From Rhizobium sp. ZPR4 (GTDB lineage Bacteria > Pseudomonadota > Alphaproteobacteria > Rhizobiales > Rhizobiaceae), in the NCBI RefSeq assembly GCF_040215725.1, contig NZ_CP157968.1:868001-932000 (forward strand): a stretch of 64,000 bases of DNA. Reading direction: 5' to 3'. Position 1 is the stretch's first letter; each line of letters opens with the position of its first letter. The notes under the pieces were generated by a model, which did no database searches, was not told the origin of the DNA, and worked only from the letters and a program-made list of their open reading frames with translations. Made by a program: the position numbers and the translations under genes. Of this stretch, positions 8,721 through 16,376 are shown in pieces.

Positions 8721-9500
8721 TCAGCTCACCAGCAGCATTCGGTCGGTCTTGACGGCGAAGTGGCCGATCAGCTCGGGCACGGTGATGCGCCGCTTGCCAT
8801 CGCCGGTAATTTCGAGATGGACGCGGCCGGCATCGAGCATGATGATGCTGTCGCCGAAATCGACGGCGTGCTGCATGTTGTGCGTGACCATGAGGGTCGT
8901 CAGCTTCAGCGCCTCGACGGTGCGCACGGTTGCCTGCATGACGATATCGGCGGTGCGGGGATCGAGTGCGGCCGTGTGTTCATCGAGCAACAGCACGTCG
9001 GGCGAGCCGCCGACTGCCATGATGAGAGACAGCGATTGACGCTGCCCGCCGGAAAGAAGCTCGACCTTGGTGTCAAGCCGGTTCTCCAGGCCAAGGCCGA
9101 GAACGGCGAGGCGTTCCTTGTAGGCGGCGAGACGGGCGGCATTCAGGCCGGGACGAAATCCGCGGCTCTTGCCGCGCAGTTCCGCCAGAAGCATGTTTTC
9201 ACCGACCGTCATGCTGGCAGCGGTGCCCTTCATCGGGTCCTGGAACACGCGAGCCAGGCGCGCGGCGCGCTTGTGGACCGGCATGTTCGTCACGTCATTG
9301 CCATTGATGAGGATCTGGCCGGAATCGAGGCTGAGAGCACCGGAAATCGCGTTCAGCATGCTGCTCTTGCCGGCGCCGTTGGAGCCGATGACGACGCCGA
9401 ATTCGCCTGTCTTGAGGGAGAGCGTCAGGCCGTTGAGCGCGACCTTCTCGTCGGGCTGGCCTTTATAGAAAACCTTGCGCGCGGATTTGATATCAAGCAT
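8721..9500 (-). CDS. ABC importer ATP-binding protein
   Basis: A 259-residue ABC ATPase. Walker A is GSNGAGKSS, the signature is LSGGQRQSL and Walker B runs into the D-loop as VLLLDEHTAALD, followed by the switch histidine in MVTHNMQ. It belongs to the COG1101-like group that partners PF04392 binding proteins. It lies between the binding-protein and permease genes of the kynurenine operon. A hairpin separates it from the binding-protein gene. Confidence 0.92.
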   Translation of the reverse strand: MLDIKSARKVFYKGQPDEKVALNGLTLSLKTGEFGVVIGSNGAGKSSMLNAISGALSLDSGQILINGNDVTNMPVHKRAARLARVFQDPMKGTAASMTVGENMLLAELRGKSRGFRPGLNAARLAAYKERLAVLGLGLENRLDTKVELLSGGQRQSLSLIMAVGGSPDVLLLDEHTAALDPRTADIVMQATVRTVEALKLTTLMVTHNMQHAVDFGDSIIMLDAGRVHLEITGDGKRRITVPELIGHFAVKTDRMLLVS

Positions 9501-9531
9501 CCGTGCCTCCCCTGCAGTGTAGGGTTATGAA

Positions 9532-9556
9532 ATGGCGGCGTCCCTGACGCCGCCAT
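9532..9556 (-). other. Intercistronic hairpin between the binding-protein and ATPase genes
   Basis: ATGGCGGCGT and ACGCCGCCAT form a perfect ten-base stem with a five-base loop. On the transcribed (minus) strand it is followed by TTTCAT, a weak U-run. Such stems after solute-binding-protein genes often stop part of the transcription or protect the upstream mRNA, giving more binding protein than membrane parts. Confidence 0.6.
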
Positions 9557-9588
9557 GGATCGGATTGATCCCTAGAAGATGCCGCCTA

Positions 9589-10575
9589 TCACTTCGTGAA
9601 GCAATTGCAATCGGCAAGCGAAGCCGGGACTTCGGCGCCGAATGCTTTCAGCACGGTCTTGTTGATCAGCGGCGCGTGATCCTTATAGGCCGGAACGGCG
9701 GGCTTGATCGTCTTCGGATCGGCACCCTTGAGGATCTGCGCGGCGATCTTGCCGGCATTTTCGCCGACCTGCTCGTAGTTGACGGCAAAGCTTGCCGGCA
9801 CGACGCCATTGCGGACAGCGGCGTCATCGGAGTTGACGATCGGGATCTGCGCCTGGCGGGCGGCGGCGGCAACGGCTGGGATTGCCGGCTGCAGGAGGTT
9901 GGAAGCTGGCGTGTAGATCACGTCTGCCTTGCCGGCGAGCGAGGCGATGCGCTGCTGGATGTCGTTGACGTTGTCGACGCCGACTGGAACCACTTCGAAG
10001 CCGGCTGCCGGGGCTGCCGCCTTGACCTTGTCGATCAGCGCGACGTCATTGGCTTCGCCCGGATTATAGGGAACGCCGATGCGCTTGGCATTCGGAAGCA
10101 GCTTCTTGGTGAAGGTCAGGATGGCGGAAATATCCTGCAGGTCGCTCGAGCCGGTGATGCCGGTGTCACCCGCGTCCCAGGACGGGACGAGCTTGGCGGC
10201 GACCGGATCAGTGACGGCAGTAAAGACGATCGGAATGCCGGAGCCGGCAAGCGCCTTCTTGGCGATCTGCGACACAGGCGTCGTCACCGTGTACATCAGC
10301 TTCGGATGTTCGGACTGCAGCTTGGCAATCATCTGCGGAACGAGCGAGGCGTCGAAGCTGGTGTTGCTTTCGGAATAGACGACATCCTTGCCTTCGACGA
10401 AGCCGTTATCGGCAAGAGCCTTCTTGAAGCCGGCGATCGAAGCATTGAGCTGCGGATGCTCGCCAAAATTGGCGATTGCGATCTTGATGGGCTCGGCCGA
10501 TGCGGTTGCAACGCTTGCTGCAAAGGCGCCGGCGACAGCGAGGCCGGCCAGCCATTTGGACGTAGATCTCAGCAT
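9589..10575 (-). CDS. ABC importer solute-binding protein (PF04392 type)
   Basis: A 328-residue periplasmic binding protein. It starts MLRSTSKWLAGLAVAG with a Sec signal peptide ending near ATASA/EP. I chose the ATG at 10575 because GGAGGAAA precedes it; the longer frame would put 20 polar residues before the signal. Motifs KIAIANFGEHPQLNA and GIPIVFTAVTDPVAA are typical of the TrpX/ABC_sub_bind family. It is the first gene of the kynurenine unit and probably the most highly expressed. Aromatic amino-acid-like cargo is expected from family and context. Confidence 0.92.
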   Translation of the reverse strand: MLRSTSKWLAGLAVAGAFAASVATASAEPIKIAIANFGEHPQLNASIAGFKKALADNGFVEGKDVVYSESNTSFDASLVPQMIAKLQSEHPKLMYTVTTPVSQIAKKALAGSGIPIVFTAVTDPVAAKLVPSWDAGDTGITGSSDLQDISAILTFTKKLLPNAKRIGVPYNPGEANDVALIDKVKAAAPAAGFEVVPVGVDNVNDIQQRIASLAGKADVIYTPASNLLQPAIPAVAAAARQAQIPIVNSDDAAVRNGVVPASFAVNYEQVGENAGKIAAQILKGADPKTIKPAVPAYKDHAPLINKTVLKAFGAEVPASLADCNCFTK

Positions 10576-10660
10576 ATTTTCCTCCCGGATGTGACAAGGA
10601 GCCGTGTTCCGCCGGCTCTCTTGGGCAGGGATCATAGCGGCTGCTGCAATCCTGTCAATT

Positions 10661-10734
10661 TGTGATATATGATATACACCGCAGGCGCCTTTGATATATA
10701 TTTTCCTGTTGCGGCTATATTATATATAATCCGC
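10661..10734. promoter_or_regulatory. Divergent promoter with AT-rich dyads, probable GntR operators
   Basis: The gap between the binding-protein gene and its GntR regulator holds TGATATATGATATACAC (near 10662), TTGATATATATTTT (near 10691) and the perfect 12-base palindrome ATTATATATAAT at 10719-10730, itself bracketed by GCGG and CCGC. GntR proteins of the FCD class bind AT-rich dyads of this length. The stretch is far more AT-rich than its surroundings. Confidence 0.5.
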
Positions 10735-10760
10735 GGCTAGGGAGGATCGGGACAAGCGCC

Positions 10761-11516
10761 ATGCAGGATAAGGATGCGTTGAGCAAGACGGAGGTGGCCT
10801 ATTGGCTGTTGCGGCGCGATATCCTCAACACCAAGCTCAGGCCCGGCGCTTCTTTGCGGCTCGGGGCTCTTCGCGATACTTACGGCGTCGGCTGGACGCC
10901 GCTTCGCGAGGCGCTTTCGCGGCTGGAAGCCGAGAAGCTTGTTACTGCGATCAGCAATCGGGGCTTCGCGGTCGCTCCCGTATCGCGCGCCGAACTGGAG
11001 GACCTGACACGGGCGCGCATGGTCGTGGAGCTGCCGCTACTCATGGAGTCGATCGAAAAGGGCGGTCCCGATTGGGAATCGGCCGTCGTCACCGCACACT
11101 ATCGCCTCTCACGCTGTAAGATCGTGCCCGACTCCGCCTCGGAGGAGATGGCGGACGAATGGGATGAGAAGCACAACGCCTTTCATGCCGCGCTTGTCAG
11201 CGCGGCAACGTCGAACTGGCTCCAGCGTTTCCAGTCCACCATCGCGGATCAGCTTCGCCGCCATCATCGTTTTCTCGGCCTTGCGCCGACGCAGCGCGCG
11301 GCAGCTGGTCTTTCGATCGGCTATGAAAAAGCGGTTGCCGCCCTGCAGGACGCCATGGCGATCGAGCATCATACGGCACTGATGGAAGCGGCTCTCGACC
11401 GGGATCTGGTACGCGCCAGAGCGCTGATGACCGAGCATATCGGTTACACGCTGCAGGTTTATATCCGCTCGGAAGCCAGTGGCCCCGGGCCGTCCGCTGC
11501 GCCCCAGACGTCGTGA
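10761..11516 (+). CDS. GntR-family regulator of the kynurenine cluster
   Basis: A 251-residue FCD-type GntR protein. The winged helix is at about residues 10-75 (GVGWTPLREALSRLEAEKLV) and the alpha-helical FCD effector domain at about 85-225 (RARMVVELPLLMESI, HNAFHAAL). It diverges from the ABC-kynU operon across a 185-base gap full of AT-rich dyads, so it most likely controls that operon and itself. The effector may be kynurenine, anthranilate or a related acid; this is not shown by the sequence. Confidence 0.88.
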   Translation: MQDKDALSKTEVAYWLLRRDILNTKLRPGASLRLGALRDTYGVGWTPLREALSRLEAEKLVTAISNRGFAVAPVSRAELEDLTRARMVVELPLLMESIEKGGPDWESAVVTAHYRLSRCKIVPDSASEEMADEWDEKHNAFHAALVSAATSNWLQRFQSTIADQLRRHHRFLGLAPTQRAAAGLSIGYEKAVAALQDAMAIEHHTALMEAALDRDLVRARALMTEHIGYTLQVYIRSEASGPGPSAAPQTS

Positions 11517-11602
11517 CGCCAAGGCCGGAAGACAAGTCGTCGTCGAAACCCACCCACGACACAGGCAAAGAGCCATTGCCGTCGACATCGTCAAACGCAG
11601 GA

Positions 11603-11890
11603 TCAATCTTCCGTCTCCCCATTGGTGCCGAAGTGCAGATGCCAGTCGGATTTCACAAACACAATGTGTCCAGTGCCTTCCTGGTAATGGATCAAACCTG
11701 CTTCAGTCGTGTTGATCATGATCCCCGAAGAAAGGGTACCACCACCTATCATCTTCGCGTCCGGCATGTCCCATTGAGTATAGCCGGCAAGGAAAACGCG
11801 ATTGTCGAAATCGCAAACGACTATCCCGTCCATGCCATCTGCAAGGACGTGATCGCCTGCTGCCACCGGTTGGCCAGTCGAATATCGCAT
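11603..11890 (-). CDS. Small conserved-looking protein of unknown function
   Basis: A 95-residue protein starting MRYSTGQPVAAGDHVLADG after a strong GGAGGAGCGG ribosome site. The early part (GDHVLADGMDGIVVCDF) looks like a small beta-barrel of the kind that guards solubility or binds a partner, and DWHLHFG near the end is rich in aromatic residues. No signal or membrane segment. I do not recognise a named family. It sits just before an integrase remnant, so it may be part of transferred DNA. Confidence 0.6.
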   Translation of the reverse strand: MRYSTGQPVAAGDHVLADGMDGIVVCDFDNRVFLAGYTQWDMPDAKMIGGGTLSSGIMINTTEAGLIHYQEGTGHIVFVKSDWHLHFGTNGETED

Positions 11891-11912
11891 CCGCTCCTCC
11901 CAAACTTTTTTC

Positions 11913-12085
11913 CTAAACTACCAGCCTTGCAGCCCGTCCGTTTTTCCGTTCGGCACTGTTATAGTAGCTTACGGCGTGGGCTACCGACTTATGCAAGGAC
12001 TGCTGCATGGCCTCTTACAACGAAACGCCGCGGTTGGCGGCCTCGGAGGAGAGGGGAGGCGATATTGTTCGGATCGGCGCGCGCC
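11913..12085 (-). pseudogene. Tyrosine recombinase C-terminal remnant, copy 1
   Basis: On the minus strand this reads EAANRGVSL, a stop, then EAMQQSLHKSVAHAVSYYNS and AERKNGRAARLVV before the final stop. That is the C-terminal end of rhizobial phage-type integrases, including the catalytic-tyrosine region (SYYN). Relative to the second copy at 12783-13160 it lacks about 200 internal bases, so its upstream end jumps straight to the segment that lies near 13122-13160 in copy 2. No function can remain. Confidence 0.7.
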
Positions 12086-12091
12086 TGTTCC

Positions 12092-12589
12092 CTATTCCAG
12101 CATTTGAAGATCAGTCGGCTCTGGATGTGCGCCCGCTGCCGTTAGCATCGCGTGGACTTGACCCCGATTGTGTGTCTGATGGTTGAAAAGCTGCATGACA
12201 CAGAGCGCCTTTGGCTTCTCGATCCGGGTGGAGCCATCACCGGGATACCACACGAGCATCCCCTCCATGTCCGCGTCACGCAATCTCGCGGACCACTCTT
12301 CGATTTCCTCGTTCCTCTCCACACGGAGCGCCTTGAAGTCAGGCCAATCCGATGGACTTGTAAGAGAGTGCCTGATGGTTTTCTCCGGACGCTCGTTCCC
12401 TTTTAATCGCTCCAATATCAGGGCATCGGCCCAATAGAGATGGTTTAATGTAGCTGCGATCGATTGGAAGAACGCACCTCGATCCTTCCAGCGCTCCTCG
12501 TTGGTGAGCCCATCGGCGGCCGTTACCAAAGAACTATTTTGCCAGGTGTTGTAACGGGCCATAAGTCGGCAGTATCCGGCTGAGATCAT
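12092..12589 (-). CDS. DinB-family protein
   Basis: A 165-residue four-helix-bundle protein of the DinB/YfiT group. The three metal-binding histidines fit the pattern, with one in ATLNHLYWAD and two in FNHQTHNRGQVHAML. Members act as metal-dependent thiol transferases or hydrolases, most without a known substrate. The start has GGAGGATGAG ahead of it. The gene lies between two decayed integrase C-termini in the same orientation, so it was probably brought in, or trapped, by recombination. Confidence 0.85.
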   Translation of the reverse strand: MISAGYCRLMARYNTWQNSSLVTAADGLTNEERWKDRGAFFQSIAATLNHLYWADALILERLKGNERPEKTIRHSLTSPSDWPDFKALRVERNEEIEEWSARLRDADMEGMLVWYPGDGSTRIEKPKALCVMQLFNHQTHNRGQVHAMLTAAGAHPEPTDLQMLE

Positions 12590-12782
12590 TTCTCATCCTC
12601 CAAAAGACATCGATGCGTGGCTGGAATACAGTGCCGGACGAATATTTTTGTCCTATGCAATCCGCGTCATATTGCTGGGCGTAAGGCTGTACGCCTGAGC
12701 GACGGTATTTGCTGCACTGGGAGTAGAGATTAGGCTCTTTGCTGTTCTCTGACAACCCTAAGCTTGCATCACGGGGTACCTT

Positions 12783-13160
12783 CTAAATGGCAAACCTTGC
12801 CGCCCGCCCGTTCTTCCGCTCGGCGTTGTTGTAGTAGCTTGCGGCTTGCGCCACCGATCCATGCAGCGACTGCCGCATCGCCTCCTGCAGGGAGACGCCG
12901 CGATTGGCCGCTTCGGGCAGATAGCCCGATCGGAGCCCGTGCGCCGAAACACCTCCGGATCGAGACCTGCCTGCACCTGCTTTTCAGGATCAGATTGACC
13001 GACTGCGGCGGCCTCAATCCAGTTCCTCAAGGCCTCGACCGGCCGGCCGATCAGAACGACGTGGACTTGGTCGTCCGCGGTCGTCGTCTTTGTGCGGCCG
13101 AGATTGATGGTGAGACATGGCAGGAGAGGGGAGGCGGTATCGTTCGGATCGCCGCGCCCA
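12783..13160 (-). pseudogene. Tyrosine recombinase remnant, copy 2
   Basis: Pieces of an integrase are spread over two frames. LTINLGRTKTTTADDQVHVV and LIGRPVEALRNWIEAA lie in one, PQSVNLILKSRCRQ in another, and then EAANRGVSLQEAMRQSLHGS, VAQAASYYNNAERKNGRAAR. The order is that of rhizobial tyrosine recombinases, but a stretch between IEAA and PQSVN is missing and frames shift. About 870 bases separate the ends of this copy and copy 1, with the DinB gene between them. Confidence 0.75.
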
Positions 13161-13184
13161 ATTATTGATGTCTGGCGTGACATC

Positions 13185-13961
13185 TCAAATGCCGGCATAC
13201 CATTCGTAGCCACGATCCTCCCAAAATCCGCCATTGCCGCCCCAGAGATCATCAAACCGATCACGGATTTCGATGCGCATGACGTATTTGGCATGTTTGT
13301 AGCCAAGATGACGCTCGACGCGCAGGCGCAAGGGGGCGCCGTGTTCGACTTCCAGATCCTTGCCGTTGAGTGAGTAGGCGAGGATCGACTGCGGGTGAAA
13401 GGCATCGATCAGGTCGATGCTCTCGTAATAGCGGCCGCTGCCATCGAGCGTCTGTTCCAGTTCATCGGCACAATAGAAGACAGCGTAGCGAGCGCCTGGC
13501 TTCAATCCGGCAGTCTGCAGGATCAACCCGAGAGGAACGCCCTGCCATTTACCGATGGCGCTCCAGCCTTCGACGCAGTCGTGGCGGGTGATCTGGGTGC
13601 GGGAAGGCAGTTTCTTTAGGTCGGCCAGCGAAAATTCCATCGGCCGGTTGACCATGCCGTCGATCTTGAGACGCCAGTCGGCGAACTTGGTTTCGACCAT
13701 CTGGACATATTCGGCGCTGTTTGGCTGAATTGATCCATTCGGATGAAAGCTCGGTGAAATGTCCGCGTCGGTATATTCTCGGGCAAGCGTTTGCGGCGAA
13801 ACTATGAGCCGCTGTGTGCCCATGGTTAGCCGCTCAGCCAGAGCGAGCACCTTCTGCACGTGTTGGTTCTGAGAAATGTCGTCGCATCCGGTCAGGCCTA
13901 CGGCGCCGAGGCTCGCGGCCGAGCCGATAAGAAAGCGGCGGCGGGTGAAAATGGAGCTCAT
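13185..13961 (-). CDS. Molybdopterin-dependent oxidoreductase (sulfite oxidase/MsrP-like)
   Basis: A 258-residue periplasmic enzyme. The N-terminus has a Tat motif (TRRRFLIGSAAS) followed by LTGC, so it may be a Tat-exported lipoprotein with lipid on Cys26. Cys129 in RHDCVEGWS is the expected molybdenum ligand. The family includes MsrP, which repairs oxidised methionine in periplasmic proteins, and sulfite oxidases. Its ATG overlaps the stop of the cytochrome b gene (ATGA), showing translational coupling; the cytochrome would supply electrons. Such pairs sit in NrsF-controlled ECF regulons in other alphaproteobacteria, which agrees with the sigma factor nearby. Confidence 0.88.
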   Translation of the reverse strand: MSSIFTRRRFLIGSAASLGAVGLTGCDDISQNQHVQKVLALAERLTMGTQRLIVSPQTLAREYTDADISPSFHPNGSIQPNSAEYVQMVETKFADWRLKIDGMVNRPMEFSLADLKKLPSRTQITRHDCVEGWSAIGKWQGVPLGLILQTAGLKPGARYAVFYCADELEQTLDGSGRYYESIDLIDAFHPQSILAYSLNGKDLEVEHGAPLRLRVERHLGYKHAKYVMRIEIRDRFDDLWGGNGGFWEDRGYEWYAGI

Positions 13962-14818
13962 CGATCGGCCTCCTCGTTGATGATCGCGTAGCGGCCGGTC
14001 ACCATCGAACGCATGTTGTTCCAAACACCGGAGAGAACGACCATTGCGATATGCACGACGACGAAAGCCACCAGGCTCCAGGCGGTGATGAAATGAATGG
14101 AGCGGGCCGATTGACGGCCACCGAAAATATCGAGCAGGAAGGGGTAACCGGCGTCTATCGCGGGTGACATGGTCAATCCCGAGCCGATCATCAGCGGTAG
14201 CAGGATGAAGATGACGATGAGATAGGTCAGCTTCTGCAGTGCATTGTAGCGCCGTGCCTTTTCGCCTTTCGGGAAGCGCAGGCGGGCGTGGTCCTTGATC
14301 TCATGCCAGATGTTTCCGGGCCGGATATCTTGTATCGTCGGCATCAGATCGCGGCGGAAATGAGCGCCGATCAGGCCATAGGCCATGTAAACGAGCCCAT
14401 TGATGACAAACAGCCAAGCGAAGAAGAAATGCCAACGCCGGCCAGCCGCAAGATCCTGGTAGCTGGGTATCGTCGCCCAGGCCGGGAATGCGCGCGGCGT
14501 CATTTCGCCGTCGGCCGTGGAAGCACCGAGCACACCGGTGGTGGTGATCGACAACCGGCCGATGCGCAATATTCCGGTGATGTTGTCGCCATTCTGATTG
14601 CTGGCGATTTCGAACCACGATGGATCTTCAACGGCGCCGTAATTGCCCCAATGCAATTGCGGGTCGGCATTGAAGATCTGCATGCCGCTCATCAGCAGCA
14701 ATGTCAGACACAGCACGTTGATCCAGTGGGTCATCCGCGTGAGAACCGAATGACGGCGAATGAAGATCTTGGCGGGGCGAGATGGTGGCGCGGTGCCGAT
14801 CTCTTCGATGCTTGCCAT
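13958..14818 (-). CDS. Membrane cytochrome b for the molybdoenzyme
   Basis: A 286-residue di-haem cytochrome b561/Ni-Fe-hydrogenase-type subunit. At least four membrane helices are visible, with haem-ligand histidines in RHSVLTRMTHWINV, RWHFFFAWLF, SIHFITAWSL and VVVHIAMVV. It would pass electrons from the quinone pool to the periplasmic molybdoenzyme whose gene overlaps its stop codon. No MsrQ-type protein is present, so this is a different electron donor from that of enteric MsrPQ. Confidence 0.88.
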   Translation of the reverse strand: MASIEEIGTAPPSRPAKIFIRRHSVLTRMTHWINVLCLTLLLMSGMQIFNADPQLHWGNYGAVEDPSWFEIASNQNGDNITGILRIGRLSITTTGVLGASTADGEMTPRAFPAWATIPSYQDLAAGRRWHFFFAWLFVINGLVYMAYGLIGAHFRRDLMPTIQDIRPGNIWHEIKDHARLRFPKGEKARRYNALQKLTYLIVIFILLPLMIGSGLTMSPAIDAGYPFLLDIFGGRQSARSIHFITAWSLVAFVVVHIAMVVLSGVWNNMRSMVTGRYAIINEEADR

Positions 14819-14892
14819 GGATTACTCTCCTGACGTGTCGCCGGGAAGCGGCATCTGAAATTACGTGCTGCGACGATGTCGTTGTTCATTGA

Positions 14893-14925
14893 GGTTGCCC
14901 GGAGGCCTTCGGCAGCCGGGCAACC
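14893..14925 (-). terminator. Hairpin between the exported-protein and cytochrome b genes
   Basis: GGTTGCCCGG pairs perfectly with CCGGGCAACC around a 13-base loop, 22 bases after the exported-protein stop on the minus strand. No U-run follows, so it may only weaken read-through or protect the upstream mRNA. Confidence 0.5.
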
Positions 14926-14946
14926 CTTAATGTCGGCATGGATGCG

Positions 14947-15558
14947 TCACATTGGCGGAATGACGCCGTTTATGCCGACCAGAACACGGTCGGATTCAAC
15001 CGTGTTGTCTCCAGCGGTCGTGCCGTTGATGATAACACCGGCGCCGGGTTTGATATCGTCCTTCGTTGCGCTGCCGAAAGTGACGACCGGCGTGCCCGGC
15101 GGGATCGAAATCTTCTTCTCGCCGCCCTTGTAGGTGAGCGACAGGGTAGGACCGTTGACCGAGGTGACGGCACTGGCAACCGTCGCATTCGTCATCGAGC
15201 TCTTCGGCTTCAGATCCCAGCCGTAGTCGCCCTCGCCGGTGCCCTTCATGGCGGCCGGGAAGATCAGCACTTCAAGCGCACCATTGACGCCGCTGTTTGT
15301 CGGAACGGAAGCGATGCCGACGAAATCCCCGGGCTTGATGTCCGTCACGGAGGCGTTGACGATGCCGTTGACGGCCCATCCGGACTTCAGCTTGATCGTC
15401 ACGTCCTTGCCTTCGCGCGATTTGACCATCAGCGTATCGCCGCTGAGGTTCTCAACGACGCCGCGAACGCGTGCCTTGTCGGCAGCCTGTGCGGACAGAG
15501 CGGTCACCGCGCCGAGCGCCAGCGCCATACCCATGATCTTCAACTTCGTGAGCGACAT
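14947..15558 (-). CDS. Exported protein with DUF5666-like beta repeats
   Basis: A 203-residue exported protein. It starts MSLTKLKIMGMALALGAV with a Sec signal cut near SAQAA. The mature part has short strands resembling the OB-like DUF5666 repeat (VRGVVENLSGDTLMVKSREG, DIKPGDFVGIASV, then SVNGPTLSLTYKGGEKKI). I chose 15558 because GGAG precedes it. The function is unknown; a periplasmic accessory role for the molybdoenzyme downstream is possible. Upstream is an ECF-type promoter that matches the one before the sigma factor gene. Confidence 0.78.
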   Translation of the reverse strand: MSLTKLKIMGMALALGAVTALSAQAADKARVRGVVENLSGDTLMVKSREGKDVTIKLKSGWAVNGIVNASVTDIKPGDFVGIASVPTNSGVNGALEVLIFPAAMKGTGEGDYGWDLKPKSSMTNATVASAVTSVNGPTLSLTYKGGEKKISIPPGTPVVTFGSATKDDIKPGAGVIINGTTAGDNTVESDRVLVGINGVIPPM

Positions 15559-15638
15559 TCTGCTCTCCATATCTTCGATCTTCTCGACATGATCCCCATC
15601 CGGTTCTCTGGAGCGGGTAGGGTGATCGCTTTGGAAAC

Positions 15639-15684
15639 GGGACAATCCGCAATTGGCATCGTGTCGACGACACCGGATTGTCCC
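15639..15684. promoter_or_regulatory. Inverted repeat in the leader of the exported-protein gene
   Basis: GGGACAATCCG at 15639-15649 is matched exactly by CGGATTGTCCC at 15674-15684. The 24-base loop contains the near-palindrome GTGTCGACGACAC. It lies downstream of the predicted minus-strand ECF promoter, so it should be transcribed in the 5' leader; it could be an RNA structure or an operator. Confidence 0.55.
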
Positions 15685-15700
15685 TTAATTCCGCTCCCTC

Positions 15701-15727
15701 ATTCGGCGCCTTCGCGAATGCGTTACA
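15701..15727 (-). promoter_or_regulatory. ECF-sigma promoter for the exported protein/molybdoenzyme genes
   Basis: Read on the minus strand, TGTAAC at 15727-15722 is followed by 16 bases and then CGAAT at 15705-15701. The same core and spacing occur before the sigma gene on the other strand. GTAAC at -35 and CGA/CGT at -10 are typical of ECF promoters. The leader to the ATG at 15558 would be about 135 bases. Confidence 0.7.
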
Positions 15728-15779
15728 GTGATCACGCCGTTGTGATCGTAAGAAGGGGGACAAAAAATTCGGATGGGGA

Positions 15780-15806
15780 TGTAACAAGTAGCGCCGATCA
15801 ACGAAT
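15780..15806 (+). promoter_or_regulatory. ECF-sigma autoregulatory promoter
   Basis: TGTAAC at 15780-15785, a 16-base spacer, then CGAAT at 15802-15806, identical to the divergent promoter. Transcription would begin only some six bases before the sigma ATG at 15819, which also lacks a clear ribosome site, so the message may be nearly leaderless. Confidence 0.68.
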
Positions 15807-15818
15807 GACTGCCCGTGA

Positions 15819-16376
15819 ATGACTAAATCGGTATCGGAACAGCTCCTGAAAGGTTTGATGCTTCTGTCGCTTGATGGCGATGAGGCTGCGTACAGGCGTT
15901 TGCTCGTTATTTTGCGGGATCTGCTTTTGGCGTTTTATCGCAGGAGGCTTGGGTCCAATGCCGACCGCGACGCCGAGGATCTGGTTCAGGAGGTGCTTTT
16001 GGCAGTGCATGGCCGGCGCATTACCTACGATCGGGAACGACCGTTTACCGCCTGGTTCTTCCAGATCGCGAAATACAAGTTGATCGACCACTTCAGGGCG
16101 AATGGCAGCAAAAGAGGTGTCGAAATTGCATTGGGAGACGAGATCGCGGCCGAATTTCGAGAGGAAGCACTGTTTGCCCACCTCGACGTCGATCGTCTTC
16201 TCGATCAACTGCCCGCCAAACAGAGGGAGCTTCTGCGGCAGGTAAAGATCGCCGGAAAGACCACTGCTGAAGCCGCGATCGAGAGCGGACAGTCTGAAGC
16301 AATGGTTCGCGTCAGCATTCACCGAGGGATGCGCGCGATTGGACGCAAGCTGGGTTTTGCCAATGACGAAAAATGA
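15819..16376 (+). CDS. ECF RNA polymerase sigma factor (SigF-like)
   Basis: A 185-residue sigma-70 family factor with region 2 (DAEDLVQEVLLAVHGRR, PFTAWFFQIAKYKLIDHFR) and region 4 (LDQLPAKQRELLRQVKIAG, TTAEAA). The gene overlaps a DUF1109/NrsF anti-sigma gene by 14 bases. In Caulobacter the equivalent SigF-NrsF pair responds to metal or oxidative stress. Both this gene and the divergent exported-protein gene have a TGTAAC-N16-CGAAT promoter, so the factor probably drives its own operon and the molybdoenzyme operon. Confidence 0.92.
   Translation: MTKSVSEQLLKGLMLLSLDGDEAAYRRLLVILRDLLLAFYRRRLGSNADRDAEDLVQEVLLAVHGRRITYDRERPFTAWFFQIAKYKLIDHFRANGSKRGVEIALGDEIAAEFREEALFAHLDVDRLLDQLPAKQRELLRQVKIAGKTTAEAAIESGQSEAMVRVSIHRGMRAIGRKLGFANDEK

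Noticed and set aside
9532..10665. 377-codon plus-strand frame opposite the kynurenine binding protein
   Set aside because: It is antisense to a gene with a clear signal peptide and ribosome site; no coding evidence.
12534..12755. 73-codon minus-strand frame before the DinB gene
   Set aside because: It overlaps the DinB start, has no ribosome site and shows no family resemblance.
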